From Massilia sp. CF038 (lineage in GTDB: Bacteria; Pseudomonadota; Gammaproteobacteria; Burkholderiales; Burkholderiaceae_D): DNA of 64,000 nt. Where the stretch lies: positions 186,001 to 250,000 of the forward strand of contig NZ_FQWU01000002.1 in NCBI RefSeq assembly GCF_900129765.1, read 5' to 3'. Of this stretch, positions 34,204 through 41,203 are shown one piece after another. Under the pieces are notes generated by a model. It searched no databases and was not told where the DNA came from. It saw only the letters and a list, made by a program, of their open reading frames with translations. Position numbers and translations under genes: made by a program. Position 1 is the first letter of the stretch. Each line of letters begins with the position of its first letter.

Positions 34204-35166
34204 ATGCCCCTGTCGTCCCACCCTGCCCTGTTTGCCCCCGGACTGGACGTGGCCGCGCGCTCCGAAGCCGGCGCGGGCGAGGTGGTGCGCGCGGAAAACC
34301 AGGACAATTACCTGCTGATCGATGGCACCGGCCTGGCCCATTTCCTGAAAAACCAACGAGCTTGCGAACAGCAGATCCCCGGCTGGCCGCTTGGTCACGC
34401 CCGCGTGGCCGTACTGGACGGCATGGGTGGCCATGGTCGTGGGCGCGAGGCGGCTGAAGCTGTGGTCGATGGCTTGCTGGCCCTGCCGCCCTGCACCAGC
34501 CTGCATGCAATGAGTGAGCAGCTCGAGGTCTTGCACGCCCGCTTGCAGCAGCAGTTCGGCACCGACGGGACCGACGACAAGCGTCCCGGCACCACGCTGA
34601 CCATGCTGGAGTTGCGTGCCGGCCAGGCCGCCATGCTGTACCACGTGGGCGACTCGCGCCTGTACGAGGTGCAGAACGGGCGCGTGACGCCTCTGACCAT
34701 TGACCATGTGCCCGCAACGGCCTGCGCCATGGCCGGCATGCTTGACGAAGGCGAATGGTGGCAGCAAGTCCATGGCGAACACCGTTCCCAGATTTCCCAG
34801 GCTTTTATTCTGGGCAATGCGTTCTCGAATACTGCCGAGCTGAGCGATCCGCTGTACGCCCTGTCACCGTTGAATCTGCCGCCCTATCTGTACCACCTGC
34901 CGGACCGGCGCGTGCTGGAACTGCAGGCTGGCGCCGTCTACATCCTGGCCAGCGACGGCTTCTGGGCCTGCGCTGAACCGGTGGCGCCGATTTTGCGCTG
35001 GCCGGCCCTGTTGGAATCGTGCCACAGCGCAAGTGCGATGTGTGATGCCCTGTTTGCCGGCGTGGAACTGACGCCCCCGCTGGAGCTGTATCCCGACAAT
35101 CTGACCGCCATTGTGCTGCGCCCCTGCCCGGGCAGCGAAACGGCCTTGCCCGTGGCGGCTGCATGA
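34204..35166 (+). CDS. PP2C-type Ser/Thr protein phosphatase
   Basis: A 320-residue cytoplasmic PP2C. All metal-binding motifs are present: VRAENQDNYLLI, VAVLDGMGGHGRG, GTTLTMLEL, YHVGDSRLYEV, ILASDGFWACAE and PDNLTAIVLR. There is no membrane anchor. It should dephosphorylate targets of the two Ser/Thr kinases in this locus, the role PstP plays in actinobacteria. It is followed after 70 bases by the FHA gene on the same strand and may be co-transcribed. Confidence 0.94.
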   Translation: MPLSSHPALFAPGLDVAARSEAGAGEVVRAENQDNYLLIDGTGLAHFLKNQRACEQQIPGWPLGHARVAVLDGMGGHGRGREAAEAVVDGLLALPPCTSLHAMSEQLEVLHARLQQQFGTDGTDDKRPGTTLTMLELRAGQAAMLYHVGDSRLYEVQNGRVTPLTIDHVPATACAMAGMLDEGEWWQQVHGEHRSQISQAFILGNAFSNTAELSDPLYALSPLNLPPYLYHLPDRRVLELQAGAVYILASDGFWACAEPVAPILRWPALLESCHSASAMCDALFAGVELTPPLELYPDNLTAIVLRPCPGSETALPVAAA

Positions 35167-35236
35167 CACGCTATTGGATGCCGCCGGCAGGCAAAACCGC
35201 GTAAGCTAGAACTAAATTCGATTGGGCATTATTGCT

Positions 35237-36751
35237 ATGAAAAAATGCAACAACGCACAGCATCCGCACTGCACCCACTGGGTGCTGCCGGGCGACAGCG
35301 CCTGTGCCAGCGGCCATGCGCAAAGCGCGGCCACGCCGTCGAGCTACGAATTAATTACCGCCCTGCGCAGCGCGCGCCCGGCCACGGTGCAAGGCGCGAT
35401 CGCGCCGCGCGCCCTCGAATTGCCCGAACGCGCCGCAGCCCCGCTGGAGCAGCCGCACCTGCACATCAGTGGCTTTGACCCGCGCGCTGCCGGCGGGCGC
35501 CAGGCCATCAAGCTCGATTTGCGCGGCCTGCCCGCCACCTGCGAACCGCTGGTGACGGTGCAGCTGCATTCAGCCCTGTTGCCTGAAGGGGCGGCGCGCC
35601 ACACGGTGGCACGCACTCTGCGCGGCGACTGGCGCCCCTTGTTCATCGAGTTTTCCTCGCGCGACAAAGAGCACGGCCAGTACCGCATCGAGGTCGAACT
35701 GTACTGCCAGAAAGATGCCCGCATCAGCCACAAATGGGTGGCCACCCTGGTGATCCTGGTGCCGCGCCCGGATGCCACCCTGACCGAAATTCACCAGACC
35801 TTCCTGGCCACTCACAAGAATGTGCGCGTGATGGCCGACGACGCCTCGATTGCGCGCGTGAACGCGCAGTCGGCGGGCGGCCGGGTCGACATCGACCTGC
35901 ACGCGCGCAATGCGTCCATCGCCAACCTGAACCTCGAAGAGCGCCCGGGCAAGGTCGACATCAGCTTTTCCACCATCGCCTGGGATGAAGACCTGATCGA
36001 AATCGACGTACCGGCCCAGAGCTTGCCGCACCCGCACCAGGCGGCCATGGCGTGCCTGGTCAATGCTGCGCCCGAAGCGGGCGCCCAGCGCCAGGTGCGT
36101 TTGTTCTCGATGCAGGAGTGCGTGCTGGGCCGGTTCGAATTGTATGACCCTGAAGCCGATGTGCTGCTGACCCACTTTGGCGCCGACGGCCAGGACCGCG
36201 ACGGCCTTACGCGCCGGCTTTCGGGGCGCCACGCCCTGATCCGGCGCGGCGCCGGCGGCTTTGAAATTGAAGACGTGTCGCGCTATGGCTTGCTGCTGGA
36301 CGGGGTCTGGCCTGGCAAGGGCAAGCCGGTGCAACTGCGCCTGGGGATGCGGATCGAACTATCGGCCAGCATCAAGGGCATCGTTGTGCTGAGCGTGACG
36401 GCGCTGCTGCCCAATGGCGTGATCATGCATCGCATCGATGAAGGCGCGCAGGCGGAATGCTTCTATTTCCTGGAGCCGGGCTGCCATCCGGGCTTCCCGG
36501 TGCCGGCTTATACCGCCTTGCCGAAGGCCGCTGCCATGCCGCTGCTGTTTCACCAGAACGGCGGCTTCTGGCATCTGGACCCGGACAGCGGCAAGGAAAC
36601 CGCGCTCACGCCGAACACGCCGCTGGAAGCCTTGCGCCAGATCCCGCCGCACACGCGCTTCGCCGCCGAATCCTATCCCGAATGCTGGATCGTGCGCACC
36701 ACACTCAAAGTGCCGCATGGCGCGGCTTTGATTGACATGTACACGGCCTGA
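35237..36751 (+). CDS. FHA domain protein with N-terminal zinc-ribbon-like segment
   Basis: A 504-residue soluble protein. The N-terminus carries Cys/His spacing (KKCNNAQHPHCTHW, DSACASGH) like a small zinc ribbon. About residues 55-260 are beta-rich. About 285-390 hold an FHA domain with a glycine-arginine start (CVLGRFEL), RLSGRHALIRR as phosphothreonine-binding loop and FEIEDVSRYGLLLDG. The C-terminus is unassigned. It probably docks phosphorylated proteins of the locus. The ATG at 35237 is preferred over a TTG at 35222. Confidence 0.88.
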   Translation: MKKCNNAQHPHCTHWVLPGDSACASGHAQSAATPSSYELITALRSARPATVQGAIAPRALELPERAAAPLEQPHLHISGFDPRAAGGRQAIKLDLRGLPATCEPLVTVQLHSALLPEGAARHTVARTLRGDWRPLFIEFSSRDKEHGQYRIEVELYCQKDARISHKWVATLVILVPRPDATLTEIHQTFLATHKNVRVMADDASIARVNAQSAGGRVDIDLHARNASIANLNLEERPGKVDISFSTIAWDEDLIEIDVPAQSLPHPHQAAMACLVNAAPEAGAQRQVRLFSMQECVLGRFELYDPEADVLLTHFGADGQDRDGLTRRLSGRHALIRRGAGGFEIEDVSRYGLLLDGVWPGKGKPVQLRLGMRIELSASIKGIVVLSVTALLPNGVIMHRIDEGAQAECFYFLEPGCHPGFPVPAYTALPKAAAMPLLFHQNGGFWHLDPDSGKETALTPNTPLEALRQIPPHTRFAAESYPECWIVRTTLKVPHGAALIDMYTA

Positions 36752-36763
36752 GCGACTGAACAA

Positions 36764-36852
36764 CATCGTCCTCGCGCAGGCGGGGACCCATACCACGCAT
36801 GCGCTGTCGTGGGCCACGCTGTCTATGGGTCCCCGCCTGCGCGAGGACGATG
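36764..36852. repeat. REP-like perfect palindrome
   Basis: Two perfect 29-base inverted arms (36764-36792 and 36824-36852) contain catcgtcctcgcgcaggcgg and its complement, with a 31-base spacer. It is the same family as the repeats near 0.8 and 52 kb. It lies directly after the FHA gene and before a shared terminator. Confidence 0.85.
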
Positions 36853-36856
36853 AGTC

Positions 36857-36888
36857 AAAAAAAACCCGCTTGCGCGGGTTTTGTTTTT
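36857..36888. terminator. bidirectional rho-independent terminator
   Basis: AAAACCCGC, loop TTGC and GCGGGTTTT (36861-36882) form the hairpin. T runs are present on both strands (A8 at 36857-36864 and TTTTGTTTTT on the plus strand). It can end the FHA transcript on the right and the phosphate-binding-like gene on the left. Confidence 0.85.
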
Positions 36889-37300
36889 ACTGCACCGTCA
36901 GGATCACCTTGACGCTGTCATCCACCGCCGACTTGTCGATATACCCAATCGCCTGCGGATCTGCCGCAACCGCCTTCTTCACCTCGGCCGCGCTCTTGTA
37001 TTCCTTGGGCGCCGTGCCCTTGCCGGTGAACACCAGCTTGGACCAGATCGCCTTGACCTGGGCTGAATCCTTCTGCAGCACCTTGGTATGGAACTCATTC
37101 CGGATCGCGACCCCATCGTCATACTCGATCGGAGTAAACAGGGACGACTTCCCCAGGAAGAACTGGGCCGCCTGTTCGCTGAACATGCGCGAGGCGGGAT
37201 TTTTCGGATTCACGATCACCACGATCTCCGCGGCGAACACGGGCGCGCTGGCCACGACCAGGCCTGCGGCCAACAACATCATGCCGATTTTCGTTTTCAT
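36887..37300 (-). CDS. small PstS-like periplasmic phosphate-binding protein
   Basis: A 137-residue exported protein with a signal peptide (MKTKIGMMLLAAGLVVASAPVFAAE). It has a PBP-like fold fragment matching the PstS/PBP2 family of about 130-150 residues, for example VIVNPKNPASRMFSEQAAQF and DPQAIGYIDKSAVDDSVKVI. Full PstS is over twice this length, so this is the short family seen beside porins or sensor genes in other proteobacteria. It is 10 bases from the porin gene and probably in one operon with it. Confidence 0.85.
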   Translation of the reverse strand: MKTKIGMMLLAAGLVVASAPVFAAEIVVIVNPKNPASRMFSEQAAQFFLGKSSLFTPIEYDDGVAIRNEFHTKVLQKDSAQVKAIWSKLVFTGKGTAPKEYKSAAEVKKAVAADPQAIGYIDKSAVDDSVKVILTVQ

Positions 37301-37309
37301 GGCTTCTCC

Positions 37310-38506
37310 TTAGAATACGAAGTCGATGCCAGCGGCATATACATTGACGGGGCCCTTAAAGCCGGGCTTGACGTTCACAAAGGCGCCAGGTCCATCCTTG
37401 GGCGACACGTGGTCAACCTGCACCTTGAGCGCAGCTGATTTGCTGAAGTCCCAGCGCACGCCAACCGCATTGGTCGACTGCAGCGCGGCCTTGACCACCG
37501 AATTCACGCCGGCAGTCAATGGCGCCAGCGGGCCGGTGGTGGGCAAGCCGGCATAGGTGCGTGGATCGTCCTGCTTGATATTGCCGTAGTAGTAGTACGG
37601 CGTGACCTTGCCGAAGCGGTAGCCCAGCATCGCGTAATACGAGGTGGTGTCATGCACGGTGCGGGTGTCGGTCTTGCGCACCGCGTACTCGGCCTGCACC
37701 AGCACGTTCTTGTAGTCGAGCGTGTAACCGAGCGAGGTGAAGGAGCCGCGCACGTCTTGCGCTGCAATGTCGTTGGCAGCCTGGGTCAGGCCCACCTGGC
37801 GCAGCGTGGCCACCAGGCCGTTGAGCGTGGTGTTGTTCTCGATCGAGAAATCGGCATCGGCGCGGCCGAAGCGGAAGCTCATCGGGCCGTGTTCGGCAAC
37901 GATGTGCAAGGCCGTCAGCGGCTTGAACACGACGTTCACATTGTTCGGGGTCTTGCTGGTGGTGCGGCCGACGCCAAACTGGGCCGTCACGGTGGTCTCG
38001 CCAAAGGTGTCCTGGTACACCAGGTCGGCGCCGTCAAACGAGTCGGCCGTCACCTGACGATAGACCTCGGCAGGCGGTCGCAGCATGGTATTGGCGTAGC
38101 CCACGTTGCGGAAGTCGGAAATCATGTACACCGGCAGGCCCATGCGGCCGACGCGAATGTCGAGCTTGTCGGTGGCCTTGAACTTGGCAAATGCCCAGGC
38201 CAGTTCCGCACCCCAGTGGCCGCGCTGCTGGCGCCGTGCCAGGCCTTGCGCGGTGAGCGAAATGCGGTCGTTCATCTTGGCCGTGGCTTGAATCCCGAAG
38301 ATGGAATCAACACCCGTGCGCGCGTCTTCGCCGGCACCGGACGCCTGGTTCGGACGAATGAATTCGGCCTGGTCGTTATCGGTCATGGTCACGCCAGCCG
38401 TGCCGAAGCCGCTGACAGTGACGGTGGGGCCGTCGGCGGCCTGTGCCGTGATGGCGAAAGCGGCCAGCATCGCTGTCACTAAGGTCTTTGGAATGGGATG
38501 CGTCAT
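37310..38506 (-). CDS. outer-membrane porin-like beta-barrel protein
   Basis: A 398-residue exported protein with a signal peptide (LVTAMLAAFAITAQA). The body alternates polar and nonpolar residues in barrel strands, and the last residue is Phe (AAGIDFVF), the usual outer-membrane insertion signal. Segments such as FGIQATAKMNDRISLTAQGL and VRWDFSKSAALKVQVDHVSP are typical of Gram-negative porins. It is the first gene of an operon with a short PstS-like protein, suggesting oxyanion uptake or sensing. The start ATG at 38506 follows an AGGAG site; an upstream TTG gives no clear site. Confidence 0.87.
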   Translation of the reverse strand: MTHPIPKTLVTAMLAAFAITAQAADGPTVTVSGFGTAGVTMTDNDQAEFIRPNQASGAGEDARTGVDSIFGIQATAKMNDRISLTAQGLARRQQRGHWGAELAWAFAKFKATDKLDIRVGRMGLPVYMISDFRNVGYANTMLRPPAEVYRQVTADSFDGADLVYQDTFGETTVTAQFGVGRTTSKTPNNVNVVFKPLTALHIVAEHGPMSFRFGRADADFSIENNTTLNGLVATLRQVGLTQAANDIAAQDVRGSFTSLGYTLDYKNVLVQAEYAVRKTDTRTVHDTTSYYAMLGYRFGKVTPYYYYGNIKQDDPRTYAGLPTTGPLAPLTAGVNSVVKAALQSTNAVGVRWDFSKSAALKVQVDHVSPKDGPGAFVNVKPGFKGPVNVYAAGIDFVF

Positions 38507-38747
38507 TGTTACTCCTGAAAGTTGATCGTTCATTTGCTCCAGCTAGTTTGTTCCTTCGGCGCAAAATTGTGTACTCAAACTTAGGGAGTTTTGACGAATG
38601 TGTTGTTTTGAACGGACACATATGGCTGTAGGCCCGCTTCAATATTAGCGAACAATTAATCTTGCGAGGAAAGTGGCGTGATCAAGCTGGCAAGCCGCCA
38701 CACGGGCCGATCACCGGGGTCAGAAATGCAGACGATAGACGTGACAA

Positions 38748-38775
38748 TTCATCACCGGCATCAACCGGTGATGAA
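38748..38775. other. strong inverted repeat in 445-base intergenic region
   Basis: Arms TTCATCACCGG (38748-38758) and CCGGTGATGAA (38765-38775) pair perfectly around a six-base loop. There is no T run, so it may be an operator or stem-loop rather than a terminator. The surrounding intergenic stretch 38507-38951 otherwise holds only the small gene at 38794. Confidence 0.55.
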
Positions 38776-38793
38776 CAAGTCACACTGCCAAAA

Positions 38794-38892
38794 TTACATG
38801 ATGACAAATAAGACCAGAGCCGCGCCCGTGAGCAGGATCGCTTCAAGTCCGAACACCACCGCTGGAATGCGCAGATCTTCAGGAATTTGCAT
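38794..38892 (-). CDS. 32-residue single-helix microprotein
   Basis: A short frame, too small for most gene callers, encodes MQIPEDLRIPAVVFGLEAIL followed by LTGAALVLFVIM. It has a hydrophilic start and one membrane helix. GGAGG lies five bases before the ATG at 38892, the best sign it is translated. No homologue is known to me. It fills part of the otherwise empty 445-base gap between the porin and the kinase-SUMF1 gene. Confidence 0.5.
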   Translation of the reverse strand: MQIPEDLRIPAVVFGLEAILLTGAALVLFVIM

Positions 38893-38951
38893 GATCGCCT
38901 CCGTTCAGTCAGACACACTTCCAGTGTAGGAAGCGGCGCGCCAAATGCAAG

Positions 38952-41195
38952 TCAGATCAGCGTGCGCGCCACCCGGAAGCCAACAATATCGTTGCTCAGT
39001 GCGGCAGAGAAGCCATTGCGCAGTGCGGAGCGCAGATAGCGCGGGTTGTACAGCCACGAGCCGCCACGCAAGATGCGGCGGCTCTGGTCGCCGCCCTCTT
39101 CCCAGGCCACACCCGTGTTCGGTGCGCCTTCGTAGTTGTCGTGCACCACGTCCTGGACCCATTCCCACACATTGCCATGCATGTCGAACAAGCCCCAGGG
39201 GTTGGGCGGAAAAGTACCGGCCGGCGTGGTGCCCTGCCGGTATTCGCCCTTGGGACTGCCGTTATAGGTGTAATTGCCGTCGTAGTTGGCCAGCGCGGTA
39301 TTGATTTCATCGCCAAAGCTGAACGCAGTCTTGGTGCCGGCGCGGCAAGCGTATTCCCACTCCGCTTCGCTGGGCAGGCGGTAAGCCTGGCCTGTCATTT
39401 CGCTTAGCCAGCGCAGGTATTGCTGCGCGTCGTACCAGGTCACGCCGACCACCGGATGGTCGTCCGCCTGGCGAAAACCCGGCGCTGCCCAATTGACTTC
39501 ACCTTGCGACTGCCAGCCGGTCGCGCGCACGAACTGGCGCCATTGCCCCACCGTGACGGGATAGCGGCCCATGGCCAGCGGCTGCTCGATACCCACCCAG
39601 TGCTGTGGCGTTTCACGCTCGACCCAGGACAGCTGCGAGCCCGCCTCCATGGCCTTGCGCCGTTCCAGCTCGTTCGATCCCATCTGGAAGCGGCCAGTAG
39701 GAATCAGCACCAGTTCGGGTCCGCTGCCGCTGCCATCGTGGAAGCGGTCGCGCAGCACGCCTTCGGTGTCAGCCACCGGCCCATCGGGCACGGGCAGATT
39801 CGCCGGCGGCGCAACCGACGGCGCATCGACGCCGCGCGTGGCCTGTTCGGCACGCGCGCGTTCCTGCTCGCTGCGGTAAGCGGCCACCGCCTTGGCCTGC
39901 AGCGCTTTGCGCTGCGCTTCTTCCTTGGCCAGGCGGGCCTTGGCCGCGTCGGCCTCGCGCCGTTCCAGCAATTGCTGGCGCAATGCCTCCTTGCGTTCGC
40001 GCTTGGCCACTTCGGCCTCGGCGCGCTCGATGGCTTCCTGCTCGCGCCGCTGCTTGTCCTTGACCAGTTGCGCGGCGGCCGCCGCTTCCGCTTCGGCCTT
40101 GCGCCGCACAGCCAGCTGCGCCAGGCGCCGCTCTTCCTTGGCGCGCGCCGCCGCCTGTTCGACCGCCAGTTCCTCGGGCGTGGGGCCGACTGCCTCGCGC
40201 AGCGCCTGCAGCAGCGCGCCCACCGAGGCGGGACGCTGCTCCGGATCCCAGGCAAAGCCCGACTGCAGTACCTGCCACTGGCGCTCGGTCAACGCCTCGG
40301 GGCGCGGCGGCTCGTGCAAGGCGCTGCGCGCGCCTTCAAACGGAATATGCCCTTCCACCATCTGGTACAGCATCACGGCCACCGCATACACGTCCAGCGC
40401 GCGTCCAGGCTGGCGCTGCAGCGTGCCCGCTTCGGGCGCGCGGTAGCCGGCCGTGCCGGAATTGGCGGGCGCTTCCAGGCCAATGCTGCTGGCACTGCTG
40501 CGGGCGCGGGCGGCAATGCCAAAGTCAAGCAGCTTGACCTCGCCCTTTTTGGTGACGAACACATTGCCCGGCTTGATATCGCGGTGCACCAGCTTGTGCT
40601 TGTCCCAGGCGTACTGCAGCGCCTCGGCCACGGGCGTGAGCAGGGCCAGCGCGGGCTCCAGCGGCAGCGGTCCATCGCGCGCCAGCAGGCTGTCGAGGTC
40701 CTCGCCTTCCAGGCATTCCATGATGATGAAATAGCTGGCCGTGGCCGGGTCCTGGGCCCATTCGTAGACCCGCACAATGTGTTCGTGCGCGAGCCGGCGC
40801 GCCTGGGTCGCTTCTTCGATCAGGAGCTTGGCGTGGCTGGCGCTCTGGGTCAGCTGCGGCGGCAGGATCTTGAGCGCGACCATGGCGCTGTGTCCCAGTT
40901 CGGCATGGGTGGCCAGGTCGGTGGCTTGCCACACCTGGCCCATGCCGCCATGAGCGATCAGGCGCTCGAGCCGGTAGCGCCGGTTCTGCGGACCGATTTC
41001 CTGGCCCTGCATCAGGCCGATCTCGGTGCCCATCTTGATGTGGATGGCAGCCGGCATGGGCGTGGGCACGCGGCCCGGGGGCGCGTATTCCGCATCCAGT
41101 ATGGCGTTCTTGCGGCTGTCGAATTCCTGCTGGCTCAGTAAGCCGTCTTCGTGCAGGGCGCGCAGTTCGCGAATCTTGTCTCTAGCCGTTTGCAT
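38952..41195 (-). CDS. SHOCT-Ser/Thr kinase-coiled-coil-SUMF1 fusion protein
   Basis: A 747-residue protein. It begins with a SHOCT-like segment (LRALHEDGLLSQQEFDSRKN), then a Hanks kinase with HRDIKPGNVFV (D206) and LLDFGIAARAR (D224), an RD kinase with all key residues. A long Ala/Glu/Arg/Lys coiled coil (about 350-480) follows, then a formylglycine-generating-enzyme-like SUMF1 domain (LVLIPTGRFQMGSNELERRK, VTWYDAQQYLRWLSEM, RLPSEAEWEYACRAG, DMHGNVWEWVQD, ILRGGSWLYNPRYL). SUMF1 in kinases often serves as a sensor or ligand-binding domain. It is the last gene of the leftward operon; AGGA precedes the ATG at 41195, 8 bases after the SPFH stop. Confidence 0.93.
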   Translation of the reverse strand: MQTARDKIRELRALHEDGLLSQQEFDSRKNAILDAEYAPPGRVPTPMPAAIHIKMGTEIGLMQGQEIGPQNRRYRLERLIAHGGMGQVWQATDLATHAELGHSAMVALKILPPQLTQSASHAKLLIEEATQARRLAHEHIVRVYEWAQDPATASYFIIMECLEGEDLDSLLARDGPLPLEPALALLTPVAEALQYAWDKHKLVHRDIKPGNVFVTKKGEVKLLDFGIAARARSSASSIGLEAPANSGTAGYRAPEAGTLQRQPGRALDVYAVAVMLYQMVEGHIPFEGARSALHEPPRPEALTERQWQVLQSGFAWDPEQRPASVGALLQALREAVGPTPEELAVEQAAARAKEERRLAQLAVRRKAEAEAAAAAQLVKDKQRREQEAIERAEAEVAKRERKEALRQQLLERREADAAKARLAKEEAQRKALQAKAVAAYRSEQERARAEQATRGVDAPSVAPPANLPVPDGPVADTEGVLRDRFHDGSGSGPELVLIPTGRFQMGSNELERRKAMEAGSQLSWVERETPQHWVGIEQPLAMGRYPVTVGQWRQFVRATGWQSQGEVNWAAPGFRQADDHPVVGVTWYDAQQYLRWLSEMTGQAYRLPSEAEWEYACRAGTKTAFSFGDEINTALANYDGNYTYNGSPKGEYRQGTTPAGTFPPNPWGLFDMHGNVWEWVQDVVHDNYEGAPNTGVAWEEGGDQSRRILRGGSWLYNPRYLRSALRNGFSAALSNDIVGFRVARTLI

Positions 41196-41203
41196 CGGTC
41201 CTG

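Noticed and set aside
39420-41141. 573-codon open frame on the plus strand
   Set aside because: It is antisense to the kinase-SUMF1 gene; no recognisable protein pattern.
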